Origin: Paenibacillus gallinarum
GTDB taxonomy: Bacteria > Bacillota > Bacilli > Paenibacillales > Paenibacillaceae
Direction: 5' to 3'
NCBI RefSeq assembly: GCF_014836635.1
Contig: NZ_JACSQL010000006.1
Coordinates: 209,710-273,709 of the forward strand
DNA: 64,000 nt
Made by a program: the position numbers and the translations under genes. Of this stretch, positions 8,668 to 16,927 are shown piece by piece. Under the pieces are notes generated by a model. It was given only the letters and a program-made list of their open reading frames with translations. It was not told where the DNA came from and did not search any database. Position 1 is the stretch's first letter. Every line of letters begins with the position of its first letter.

Positions 8668-8696
8668 TTGACAATGTTCTGCTTTTTACTTATGAT
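8668..8696 (+). promoter_or_regulatory. SigA-type promoter for the M20 / DUF3100 operon
   Basis: TTGACA (8668-8673), exactly 17 bp, then TATGAT (8691-8696). This is a near-consensus vegetative promoter 68 bp before the ATG of the M20 gene. Confidence 0.75.
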
Positions 8697-8763
8697 GGGG
8701 ATGTTCTTTTGACATGCATATATTTTTAATTGAATATAAAACGACCTAACTGGGGGACACAGC

Positions 8764-10023
8764 ATGAGTACTTTCACAAAACAGTATGAAGAAATCAAAC
8801 AAATTGCTAACCGTATTTTTGACAATCCTGAATTAGGTTACAAGGAACAAAAAACACACCAAACAGTTCTTGAATTTTTACTCGAAGTGAATCCTGAGCT
8901 TACTTATGAGCTATTCTGCGGCACAGGCATTAAAACGACACTCGGTTCAGGTAAATCGCTGAATCTTGGATTTATTGCTGAACTCGATGCAGTTTATGCA
9001 CCGTCTCATTTTCAGGCAGATCAAGAAACCGGTGCAGCACATAACTGCGGACATTACACGCAAGTAGCAATAGCCCTCGCACTATATAAGCACTATTTTA
9101 CAACGAAAGCATATGAATCCTTAGACTTTTCACTTACCTTTATTTTTGTTCCTGCGGAAGAATATCTTGATTTACCTTATCGTGATGCACTGAAAGCGAA
9201 AGGGGAAATAACCTACTACGGCGGTAAACCTGAAGCAATGAAACGTGGCATATTTGACGATATTGACCTGGGAGTATGTGTTCATTCCATGGGCGGAGAA
9301 TATCCGAAACGTACCATTGAAATCAATTGTGATCTAGCAGGTTTTCTGTATAAGAAGTACACATTTAAAGGTCGCGCGTCTCATGCCGGTTTTGATCCAT
9401 CCTCAGGTACTAATGCGTATAGCATGTCGACTTTATTCAATGTAGCGCTGGGTATGCAGAGACAGCATTTTAAAGATGCAGAAAAGGTGAGAATGAACCC
9501 CATTGTGATGCAGTCGGATATGTCTACGAATGTAATCCCTAACCAAATCACAGTTGGAACGGACCTACGTACACAGTCTGTCGAATATATGAAGGAAGTT
9601 GCTAAGCAGATGGATCAAGCTGCAAAAGGCAGTGCCATTGCCATGGGCGGAGAGGTTGAAGCTTCTACACAGATGGGCTATTTGCCATTTGTACAAGATC
9701 GTTATCTTTCTGAATTTGCGCTGGCTGCATATAAAGAGAATGAAGCGATTGAAGAAATACTTGAAGGTAACGCAATCAGTGCAGCAGGGGATATTGGAGA
9801 TTTATCTTTCATGATGCCTTGCATTCAAATCGGTTACAGTGGTTTTACAGGTACGATTCATGGTGATGATTTCAAAGATATTGATCCGGAATTCATTTAT
9901 GAAATTTTCCCTAGATTTTTGACAGAAGTCTTTAACAAAATGAACGGTCAGCTCGACAAATCTAGAATCTATCGCCGTACGTTCGATGAGTATGAAGCAC
10001 TTCTAGCATCCATTACGGAGTAA
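8764..10023 (+). CDS. M20-family metallopeptidase / amidohydrolase
   Basis: 419 residues of the M20D-like amidohydrolase type (AbgB, IAA-amino acid hydrolase). Metal-site motifs are FIAELDAVYAP, AAHNCGHYTQVA, FVPAEEYLDLP, VCVHSMGGE and TGTIHGDDF. The dimerization insert starts near SHAGFDPSSGTNAYS. Such enzymes cleave N-acyl or N-aroyl amino acids in the cytoplasm. AACTGGGGG precedes the ATG. Two membrane genes (DUF3100 type) follow 63 bp downstream. The trio resembles abgB/abgT logic, a transporter supplying an amide substrate to a cytosolic hydrolase, but the substrate is unknown. Confidence 0.85.
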   Translation: MSTFTKQYEEIKQIANRIFDNPELGYKEQKTHQTVLEFLLEVNPELTYELFCGTGIKTTLGSGKSLNLGFIAELDAVYAPSHFQADQETGAAHNCGHYTQVAIALALYKHYFTTKAYESLDFSLTFIFVPAEEYLDLPYRDALKAKGEITYYGGKPEAMKRGIFDDIDLGVCVHSMGGEYPKRTIEINCDLAGFLYKKYTFKGRASHAGFDPSSGTNAYSMSTLFNVALGMQRQHFKDAEKVRMNPIVMQSDMSTNVIPNQITVGTDLRTQSVEYMKEVAKQMDQAAKGSAIAMGGEVEASTQMGYLPFVQDRYLSEFALAAYKENEAIEEILEGNAISAAGDIGDLSFMMPCIQIGYSGFTGTIHGDDFKDIDPEFIYEIFPRFLTEVFNKMNGQLDKSRIYRRTFDEYEALLASITE

Positions 10024-10086
10024 TCTTTATCCACTAAATAGATCAATGAGACAACAAAGAATATACAGAAATGAGGATTTTGGTTC

Positions 10087-10881
10087 ATGAAATCAAAAGG
10101 ACATCTTGTTTATCTTATCTTATTTGCTTTATTTCTCATTACAGCGGCAGAATGGATTGGAACCCAGTCCATACCGATCGGCGACATAACCATTAACTTG
10201 CTCCCACTTGTGTTTGCTATTCTTATTGCCATGATTCTAGGAACTACTATTTTTAGATGCGGTATTATGAAAAAGGTGTACAGTAAAGAAAACGTGAACT
10301 TCGCAAGTAAATATCTGATCTACATCATGTTACCTCTTATGGCACGTTACGGAGCGGATGTTGCTCCTAAATTAAGAGAAATTCTTGATGTTGGCTGGGT
10401 CTTCTTGCTGCAAGAGATCGGTAACCTCGGAACCGTACTGCTTGGTCTTCCTGTGGCGATTCTACTCGGTCTTCGCAGGGAAGCGATTGGAGCCACCCTG
10501 GGGCTTGGTCGTGAAGGTGAACTTGCTTATATTTCTGAGAAATATACACTCGATTCTAGCGAAGGACGCGGGGTATTATCACTGTATATTATAGGTACAC
10601 TGTTTGGAACCTTGTTCTTTAGTATTATTGCACCTGTACTTCACTCTTTAGGTTTCTCTATTGAAGCACTGGCTATGTCTTCTGGAGTGGGGTCATCTAG
10701 TATGATGGTTGGAGCTTCTTCATCCCTGATTGCGATAGCTCCAGATCAAGCTGAAGTCATCAACAGTTATGCTGCAGCGAGTCAATTGCTTACAAGCTTC
10801 CTTGGAACGTACACCATGGTATTTTTGGCTGTTCCGCTGCAACGTTTTATGTATAATCTGTTCACTGGAGGAGTGAGATAA
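10087..10881 (+). CDS. DUF3100-type integral membrane protein (putative transporter, part 1)
   Basis: 264 residues with about seven membrane helices. Distinctive conserved segments are TTIFRCGIMKKVYSKENV, LGRREAIGATLGLGREGELA (here LGLRREAIGATLGLGREGEL) and SSGVGSSSMMVGASSSL. This matches the DUF3100 family as I know it, which has no proven substrate. The stop codon shares one base with the start of the next membrane gene (TAATG), so the two are translationally coupled and probably form one heteromeric carrier. The upstream M20 amidohydrolase suggests an amide or peptide-like substrate. Confidence 0.75.
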   Translation: MKSKGHLVYLILFALFLITAAEWIGTQSIPIGDITINLLPLVFAILIAMILGTTIFRCGIMKKVYSKENVNFASKYLIYIMLPLMARYGADVAPKLREILDVGWVFLLQEIGNLGTVLLGLPVAILLGLRREAIGATLGLGREGELAYISEKYTLDSSEGRGVLSLYIIGTLFGTLFFSIIAPVLHSLGFSIEALAMSSGVGSSSMMVGASSSLIAIAPDQAEVINSYAAASQLLTSFLGTYTMVFLAVPLQRFMYNLFTGGVR

Positions 10882-11363
10882 TGGTACTGGATAAAAAACA
10901 CTGGATGAAAGCTGGACTTGTACTTTTGCTAAGTGTCTCGCTTATCCTATTTACGGATATTATGAAACAACTTCGGATCGGTGAGGGTGTTACCGTCTCA
11001 TGGCATACGATTGGTGGACTGGCTGTATTATGGTTGTTCTCGATGATAGGCATTTTGATTTCCTCTTTAATGAAGAAAGTACCTGTTAAAGTACTGCAAG
11101 AGTTTCCTGTGCTTGGCTGGGTATCCATTACGTCTTTAGTATTCTGCCTTAGTTCTGACGTCTTTGTAGAAGCTATTCAAGCCGTTAATTTCTTATCAAT
11201 TACTACACCTATTTTGGCTTTCGCTGGGATCTCCGTAGTAGACCGTCTGTCAGATCTTCGTAAAACATCTTGGCGCGTTGCTATTGTTGCATTATTCGTA
11301 TTTACCGGCACATACCTTGGTAGTGCCATTTTATCCGAAATTGGTCTTTCTTTAACTCGTTAG
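10881..11363 (+). CDS. Small integral membrane protein coupled to DUF3100 (putative transporter, part 2)
   Basis: 160 residues with four to five hydrophobic helices (GLVLLLSVSLILFTDI, IGGLAVLWLFSMIGILIS, VGRLS-type loop DRLSDLRKTSW, VAIVALFVFTGTYLGSAIL). I do not recognise it as a family on its own. The TAATG overlap with the DUF3100 gene, together with a terminator 43 bp downstream, makes it the last gene of the M20 operon and a likely partner subunit. Confidence 0.7.
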   Translation: MVLDKKHWMKAGLVLLLSVSLILFTDIMKQLRIGEGVTVSWHTIGGLAVLWLFSMIGILISSLMKKVPVKVLQEFPVLGWVSITSLVFCLSSDVFVEAIQAVNFLSITTPILAFAGISVVDRLSDLRKTSWRVAIVALFVFTGTYLGSAILSEIGLSLTR

Positions 11364-11405
11364 TAATACTATTTTCACTTATGCAAATACTATACAAAGA
11401 AATGA

Positions 11406-11443
11406 GAAATAACCTGTTCCTATGAATAGGTTATTTCTTTTAT
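11406..11443 (+). terminator. Terminator of the M20 / DUF3100 operon
   Basis: GAAATAACCT pairs with AGGTTATTTC, followed by TTTTATTTC. Confidence 0.75.
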
Positions 11444-11544
11444 TTCGGATAAAAAGACATTGTATTTCTGCTCTGTATATATCTCCAGGTATAAAAAAAC
11501 ATAAGTGTGTATATAATTGCAAGATGTCCTGTTTGTAATATATC

Positions 11545-11573
11545 TTGACATGAAAAAATCATTTTTATACTAT
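11545..11573 (+). promoter_or_regulatory. Putative SigA promoter for the AlsT-type symporter gene
   Basis: TTGACA (11545-11550) with a 17-bp spacer to TACTAT (11568-11573). The rest of the 350-bp gap before the symporter gene is AT-rich (it contains the upstream terminator) and leaves a leader of about 130 nt with no riboswitch that I recognise. Confidence 0.5.
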
Positions 11574-11712
11574 AAAATTAATATAGCGTAAATTAATAAA
11601 AATAAGTATAATAAAAAAATGCGTTATTAAATTTCAATGTTAATAATACTAACAAGAGATCGTTAAGGACATCGTTCCCTTAAACGAATATACAACATGA
11701 TGGAGGTTTGAG

Positions 11713-13131
11713 ATGCAAGACATTTTACAAAAAGGAATTAGTTTGATTAACGATGTGCTTTGGTCTTACGTTCTAATCGTCTTATTGGTTACGATCGGGC
11801 TTTACTTCACATGGAAATCAGGTTTTATGCAGTTCACTTACATAAAAGATATGTTCCGTGAACTCAAAGGATCAAACAAGAAGAACAAAAATGAAATTTC
11901 CGCTTTCCAAGCATTTTGCATCAGTATGGCTGCTCGTGTCGGAACAGGTAACATCACGGGTATCGCTCTCGCAATCGGTATTGGGGGTCCCGGTGCTGTA
12001 TTCTGGATGTGGATTATCGCGATCATCGGATCTGCATCTAGTTTTGTGGAAAGTACACTTGCTCAGGTTTATAAAATCAAGGACAAACAAGGGTTCCGCG
12101 GCGGACCTGCCTACTATATGGAACAAGGGCTTAACAAGCGTTGGATGGGAATCCTGTTTGCTGTCTTGATTACAGTATCCTTTGGACTCGTATTTAATGC
12201 AGTTCAAGCCAATACAGTAGCAACAGCTTTCCAAAATTCATTTGGCATTGATCCGTTATGGCTCGGTATTGCGATGGTTGTAGCGTTCGGGATTATTATT
12301 TTTGGCGGTATTAAACGAATTGCTAAAATCTCTGAATACATTGTCGTTGTCATGGCCGTTATTTATATCGGTATTGCTCTAATTGCAGTAATAATGAATA
12401 TTACTGAAGTTCCTGCGATGATTGCTACCATCGTTAAACATGCATTTGGTTTTGAACAATTTGCGGGTGGTACGCTTGGTGGAGCTCTCATGCAAGGGGT
12501 TAAACGAGGACTCTTCTCCAATGAAGCAGGTATGGGTAGTGCGCCGAATGCGGCTGCTACAGCAACAACAAGTCATCCAGCTAAACAAGGTTTAATTCAA
12601 GCTTTAGCCGTTTTGATTGATACGCTGATTATTTGTACAAGTACTGCTTTCTTGGTACTTCTCTCAGGTGCTTACACAGATCCATCTGTTAATACAGAAG
12701 GGATTGTACTTACACAAACTGCACTGAGCATCCATTTTGGTGATTGGGCGTCAGGTATGCTTGCATTGATGATTTTCCTATTTGCATTTAGTACGCTGAT
12801 TGGTAACTACTATTATGGTGAAACAAATATCGAGTTCATTAAATCAAGCAAAACAACGCTTGTGGTTTACCGAATTGCTGTTCTTGCTATGATCATGTTT
12901 GGTTCGATCGCTAGCGTGAAGCTTGTCTGGGATATGGCCGACCTGTTTATGGGCTTCATGGTTATTGTTAACTTAATAGCCATTACGCTCTTATCAAAGG
13001 TCGCATTCGCTGCGTTGAAGGATTATTCAAAACAAAGAAAAGAAGGCAAAGATCCTGTATTCTACAAAGATTCCATTCCAGGAATCGAGAATGTAACAGG
13101 CTGGGAAGAATCACCTAAAGTGAAATCCTAA
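11713..13131 (+). CDS. Alanine/glycine:cation symporter (AGCS / AlsT family)
   Basis: 472 residues, about 11 membrane helices. Family markers are GTGNITGIALAIGIGGPGAVFWMW split over helix 2-3, the loop FRGGPAYYMEQGLNKRW, and the signature VKRGLFSNEAGMGSAPNAAA. AGCS proteins import alanine, glycine or glutamine with Na+ or H+. A GGAGG lies seven bases before the ATG. It is monocistronic, with its own promoter and a double-hairpin end. The substrate cannot be fixed from sequence. Confidence 0.92.
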   Translation: MQDILQKGISLINDVLWSYVLIVLLVTIGLYFTWKSGFMQFTYIKDMFRELKGSNKKNKNEISAFQAFCISMAARVGTGNITGIALAIGIGGPGAVFWMWIIAIIGSASSFVESTLAQVYKIKDKQGFRGGPAYYMEQGLNKRWMGILFAVLITVSFGLVFNAVQANTVATAFQNSFGIDPLWLGIAMVVAFGIIIFGGIKRIAKISEYIVVVMAVIYIGIALIAVIMNITEVPAMIATIVKHAFGFEQFAGGTLGGALMQGVKRGLFSNEAGMGSAPNAAATATTSHPAKQGLIQALAVLIDTLIICTSTAFLVLLSGAYTDPSVNTEGIVLTQTALSIHFGDWASGMLALMIFLFAFSTLIGNYYYGETNIEFIKSSKTTLVVYRIAVLAMIMFGSIASVKLVWDMADLFMGFMVIVNLIAITLLSKVAFAALKDYSKQRKEGKDPVFYKDSIPGIENVTGWEESPKVKS

Positions 13132-13144
13132 TGTAATTTATCAA

Positions 13145-13217
13145 AGATTGTAGACAGACTAGTTTAAGTTAGTTTGTCTACAATCGGGCTCCTACCTTTC
13201 GGTAGGAGCTTTTTTTT
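13145..13217 (+). terminator. Tandem hairpins ending the symporter transcript
   Basis: Hairpin 1 pairs GATTGTAGACA with TGTCTACAATC (13145-13184). Hairpin 2 pairs GCTCCTACC with GGTAGGAGC through a TTTC loop and is followed by eight T. The second is the actual terminator; the first may stabilise the mRNA end. Confidence 0.85.
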
Positions 13218-13357
13218 GTGTCATCAATTGTATGAAGTGGTTAAATTCATTATAATAAAACAAATACCCAAAATTTTCTATTAATTATTCTAATTAGGAA
13301 GTCATTATTTAATAAGGGGGAATAGCGCTGAGGCAGCTGAAAGATATCATTCATCAG

Positions 13358-14377
13358 ATGGAAGACCAAGATGTCAGGCAGGCTCTTCTCGCATATCTAT
13401 ATACAGTCAAGCAGTATAAGGAAGAACCTGACCAAAAGGATATTTTCATTTCAGACATTGTCCATATATACAATGAACTAGTCGTTACCCCGGAAGAAGC
13501 AGCAAAGCAAAGGCTAGTTCCAAATCGTAAGACGGAAACAGTCCATATCGTGTTCGGTCATTCTACAGCAGGAAGTGTAAGACAGGCCATCAAACAGCTG
13601 AGTTTACAGAAGTCCGATGGGATCATCTGTTTTCCAGATCTGTTTTCTGTGGGACCTATATGGAAACTTCATGAACCAGAAGGAAGACGATATCGTGAAG
13701 AATGGATGAGAACTCACCTCGATCCAGAATATACAGATAATAATTTCACTCATCATGGTGAATTGAATCCTATCCAAATGGTTCAGCAGATACCAGAACA
13801 AGCTCGAATTGTAATCTGGGATGGAGATTCAGCTCATGAAAAAATAGGATCAAGGTACGTTCAATATTTATTAAAAGAGTATAAGAATGAAATAATTGAA
13901 ATCAATGCTGTTAGGATATGTGAAAGAAAGTACAATATACCGAAGCATCAACAATATTATCGCCATACGGGAGAAATTAGGACGGAAGACCTTATTGAAG
14001 TGTTTCATGAAATGAAACGAATCTATCCATTAACTACAGAACAAAGAAGTAAGTACGAACAAGAATGGTTGAGATATGCCGAGTCAAAGCAGGTGCTTAG
14101 GCTGTGGGATAATGGGGAAGTAAATACAGTAGAAGAAAATTATTTAGATGATTACTTGCTTCATACTGTCTACAAGTTACAGAGTCGCTCTAATCAAGAT
14201 GGTTTTTTGAAAGCAGCGCGGATCGTAGGGGAAGCTATGGGGTATTTGGAGCAGTATATCGGCGATTCGTTTTTTGAGTATCGATTACGGAGCTTAATCT
14301 ATGAGGGTAAACTTGAGATTCGAGGGGTACCTAGTGCCATGAGATATTACTCGGTTCGTATAAATCTTAGTGAATGA
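13358..14377 (+). CDS. DUF1835 / DUF3658 domain protein
   Basis: About 340 residues. The DUF1835 segment (from about residue 65) begins VHIVFGHSTAGSVRQAI and contains FPDLFSVGPIWKLHEPEGR; the C-terminal DUF3658-like part contains GYLEQYIGDSFFEYRLRSLI. The function of the family is unknown. The annotated ATG has no ribosome binding site. In frame, a CTG at 13328 lies 7 bases after GGGGG and would add ten residues (LRQLKDIIHQ), so a rare CTG start is possible. The stop is 10 bp before the ATG of the TIGR01777 gene, so the two are likely cotranscribed. Confidence 0.8.
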   Translation: MEDQDVRQALLAYLYTVKQYKEEPDQKDIFISDIVHIYNELVVTPEEAAKQRLVPNRKTETVHIVFGHSTAGSVRQAIKQLSLQKSDGIICFPDLFSVGPIWKLHEPEGRRYREEWMRTHLDPEYTDNNFTHHGELNPIQMVQQIPEQARIVIWDGDSAHEKIGSRYVQYLLKEYKNEIIEINAVRICERKYNIPKHQQYYRHTGEIRTEDLIEVFHEMKRIYPLTTEQRSKYEQEWLRYAESKQVLRLWDNGEVNTVEENYLDDYLLHTVYKLQSRSNQDGFLKAARIVGEAMGYLEQYIGDSFFEYRLRSLIYEGKLEIRGVPSAMRYYSVRINLSE

Positions 14378-14387
14378 GGTGAGCTTT

Positions 14388-15272
14388 ATGGGGAAGGTTG
14401 TGCTAGCCGGCGGTACGGGGTTTATCGGCCAATTTTTCGAGAAGGAATTTAAGGGCAAAGGCGACACCGTATACATTATATCAAGGCAAGAGGGGCATAT
14501 CTCTTGGGATGATAAATCTTCAATTGTTGAAGCACTGGAAGGAGCAGATCTGCTCGTTAACCTTGCAGGAAAATCAGTCAATTGCCGCTATAATGAGCGC
14601 AACAAGCGTGAAATCATGGAATCCAGGAAACGGACTACTAGGATCTTAGGAGAAGCGATAGAAGCTTGTATAGAACCGCCCAAGCTATGGATCAACTCTA
14701 GCACGGCCACGATCTACAGACATGCAGAAGATCGGCCTATGACGGAAGAAGAGGGAGAGATCGGAACAGGCTTCTCAGTAGATGTAGCAAAAGCGTGGGA
14801 AGAAGTCTTTTTCTCATTTACACTAGAACGGACCAGGCAGGTTGCCCTACGAATTTCCATTGTGCTGGGTAAAGACGGGGGAGTGATGACTCCTTATCTT
14901 TACCTAACTCGATTTGGGCTCGGGGGTAAGCAAGGCCCTGGAACACAAAAATTCAGTTTTATTCATGTGGAAGATCTATACCGGATCGTACAGTTTATCC
15001 AGCGGCGTGAGGATCTCAGCGGTGTGTTTAATGCGGCGTCTCCTTATCCTATATCTAATGAAAAGTTAATGGCTGAAATGCGTAGGAAGATGCATGTTCC
15101 ATTAGGAATTCCTACTCCTGGGTGGATGTTAGAGATGGGGGCTGTTTTCATTCGGACCGAAACAGAACTGATTTTAAAAAGCAGATGGGTAGTACCCGAA
15201 AGATTATTAGCGGAAGGTTTTGAATTTCGTTATCCCACAATAGAAGATACATTAGAAGCTGTGCTGAAATAA
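14388..15272 (+). CDS. TIGR01777-family epimerase-like NAD(P)-binding protein (YfhF type)
   Basis: 294 residues with the short-chain Rossmann start VVLAGGTGFIGQFFEKEF, the typical LVNLAGKSVNCRYNERNKRE and STATIYRHAEDRPMTEEEGE segments, and a C-terminal DUF1731-like domain (VVPERLLAEGFEFRYPTIED). Members resemble sugar-nucleotide epimerases, but their substrate is unknown. ATG at 14388 follows GAGGTGA, which rules out the longer reading from 14370. It is probably cotranscribed with the DUF1835 gene and ended by a strong terminator. Confidence 0.88.
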   Translation: MGKVVLAGGTGFIGQFFEKEFKGKGDTVYIISRQEGHISWDDKSSIVEALEGADLLVNLAGKSVNCRYNERNKREIMESRKRTTRILGEAIEACIEPPKLWINSSTATIYRHAEDRPMTEEEGEIGTGFSVDVAKAWEEVFFSFTLERTRQVALRISIVLGKDGGVMTPYLYLTRFGLGGKQGPGTQKFSFIHVEDLYRIVQFIQRREDLSGVFNAASPYPISNEKLMAEMRRKMHVPLGIPTPGWMLEMGAVFIRTETELILKSRWVVPERLLAEGFEFRYPTIEDTLEAVLK

Positions 15273-15358
15273 ATCCGGTTGTTTATTTAAAGCTCGATGG
15301 ATCACATACGGCTACCATAAGATGTCGAATTACATTATCATTATCAAAAATCGCAACG

Positions 15359-15402
15359 CAAAAAGAGGTGTCTGATTCATACGAATCAGGCACCTCTTTT
15401 TA
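15359..15402 (+). terminator. Strong terminator after the TIGR01777 gene
   Basis: AAAAAGAGGTG with TCTGATTC pairs with GAATCAGG and CACCTCTTTTT around an ATAC loop, with one mismatch. The arms end in A and T tracts, so it may work in both directions. Confidence 0.88.
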
Positions 15403-15760
15403 TGCTTATATAGGGAATAAAAGAGAGCAAACACTTATAGCGTAATTCGGCATTTATTTTGTTATGTCTAATTATGTAGCGGGTTTAGGAGGTTTACCGG
15501 CTATTTTAAGGCATAGTATTACATAAAACGTCGTTATTTTACTAGCAAATAAGGATTATTTCTAAACTTCGTATAACAACCGTATATAGCGAAAAAATAC
15601 AGCTTTCATTACATCAAAAAACTGCGTATAATATAAATTATACGCAGTATCTGTTTATATTCGATTTATTAAAGAGAGTCGACCACTTACCTAAGTTCGT
15701 AGACGTAGATCGACACGTATTTTGCTTATAAACTCTAATTTTGAAGAATGGTAGGTGATG
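15403..15760. other. Non-coding region before the recombinase, with dif-like half-sites
   Basis: About 360 AT-rich bases with no plausible gene. It holds an isolated ACTTCGTATAA (15566-15576, 10 of 11 matches to the Firmicute XerC half-site ACTTCCTATAA), a 28-bp palindrome at 15621-15648 and the recombinase ribosome binding site. Short strings such as TATAGCG and GTTATTTTACTA recur loosely here and around 55.1 kb, suggesting a decayed intergenic repeat. Confidence 0.5.
15621..15648. repeat. 28-bp palindrome of two XerC-like half-sites upstream of the recombinase
   Basis: ACTGCGTATAA, spacer TATAAA, TTATACGCAGT. It is a perfect palindrome apart from the central bases, with the same 11 + 6 + 11 layout as dif. 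The arm resembles XerC half-sites (E. coli GGTGCGCATAA, plasmid pdif ATTTCGTATAA). It lies 112 bp before the recombinase start and could be a binding or autoregulatory site. Confidence 0.5.
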
Positions 15761-16687
15761 ATGTTGAATGCAGAAATCTTAGAAACTATTTTAGAAACCT
15801 ATGCTGAAGAACTCGAAGCATTTGATATCTGGCTGAAAGATGCGGGGTACACTGGCCACACCATTAAATCTTATAAAAGTGATGTGTTTGAGTTTTTATC
15901 TTCTCTAAATGGGAAGTCACTAGATAAAGTGAAGAAGCTACATGTTCTCTCTTTTCTGTCCAAGGCTCGTGATCGGGGGATCAGTGATTCAACTCGGAAT
16001 CGTAAACACGCTTCGGTGCATTGTTTCTTCAAGGCGCTGATTGAACTCGAACTTCTCGAAGTGAATCCGGCAACAGGAATTAAGAAATCGAGAACAGAGA
16101 AAAATAAAGCACCCGTATTTTTAGATGAAGTAGATCTGCCGAAATTCATGAAATCGGTGGAGGGGAAATATCGGAATCGCAATCTAGCGATTTTTCTGCT
16201 TATGGCATATATGGGTCTGCGGGTAGGAGAAGTTCATTCTTTGAATGTTGGAGATTATAATTCGCAGCGTAGTACGATCGATGTATTTGGTAAGGGGAGA
16301 AAGTGGCGTACGTTACCCGTTCCCACTGCAGTAAGAGATGTGCTTGATGAAGTGCTAGCCGAGAGAATTGAACCTCGTAAATCGAAAGAAGAAGCATTCT
16401 TCATCTCCCAGCAAGGGAGAAGGTTGTCCATTCGGACAATACAGTTGATTGCAGCTGAGACGTTTGATCGTTTTCAAGAGAATGAAGGGATCACCCGCAA
16501 AAAGGCATACTCCAGTCATAAATTGCGACATTCTTTTGCGACGATGATGCTTCGTAAAGGTGCCGATCTCAGAACCGTGCAAGAGTTGCTCGGGCATTCA
16601 TCTATTGAGACTACAACCGTCTATACCCACGTTACCAATAGAGAGAAGGAACAAGCCATGGCTATGCTTGAGATCGATCTATCTTAA
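15761..16687 (+). CDS. Tyrosine recombinase (XerC/XerD-like), stand-alone
   Basis: About 308 residues. The N-terminal SAM-like core-binding domain spans roughly residues 20-105 ([18 protein letters not shown]). The catalytic domain has every active-site residue: Arg in [11 protein letters not shown], Lys in [13 protein letters not shown], His and Arg in [13 protein letters not shown], His in [10 protein letters not shown], and the Tyr nucleophile in [12 protein letters not shown]. Length fits a minimal Xer-type enzyme rather than a phage integrase with an arm-binding domain. The start is ambiguous among GTG 15755, ATG 15758, ATG 15761 and TTG 15764 around AGGTGAT. It has no mobile-element neighbours but is bracketed by two 28-bp dif-like palindromes. 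Confidence 0.9.
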   Translation: MLNAEILETILETYAEELEAFDIWLKDAGYTGHTIKSYKSDVFEFLSSLNGKSLDKVKKLHVLSFLSKARDRGISDSTRNRKHASVHCFFKALIELELLEVNPATGIKKSRTEKNKAPVFLDEVDLPKFMKSVEGKYRNRNLAIFLLMAYMGLRVGEVHSLNVGDYNSQRSTIDVFGKGRKWRTLPVPTAVRDVLDEVLAERIEPRKSKEEAFFISQQGRRLSIRTIQLIAAETFDRFQENEGITRKKAYSSHKLRHSFATMMLRKGADLRTVQELLGHSSIETTTVYTHVTNREKEQAMAMLEIDLS

Positions 16688-16697
16688 TTGATAATCT

Positions 16698-16725
16698 AGT
16701 TTACATAATATTTATTATGTAAACT
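16698..16725. repeat. dif-like palindrome 2 (two inverted XerD-type half-sites)
   Basis: AGTTTACATAA, spacer TATTTA, TTATGTAAACT. Both arms match the Bacillus XerD half-site exactly. It starts 10 bp after the recombinase stop codon. Confidence 0.7.
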
Positions 16726-16810
16726 AACAAACGATTTAGTAGATTTCTTGATTAAGAATTTGGATTAAGACGGTTTAACAACATGGTTCAATAACATAGA
16801 TCAATAGAAG

Positions 16811-16841
16811 AAGGGCTGCCAATAAAGCAGCCCTTTGCTTC
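16811..16841 (+). terminator. Hairpin terminator downstream of the recombinase
   Basis: AAGGGCTGC pairs with GCAGCCCTT, with a modest T-rich tail. It lies beyond dif-like palindrome 2, so that site would be within the recombinase transcript. Confidence 0.6.
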
Positions 16842-16927
16842 ATTATCAAAAGTGTTTTCATATTCATACTTATAAAGATGCTTTAACCCATTCTCTGAGT
16901 AATAGTGAATGTCACACTAGAGCTGGT

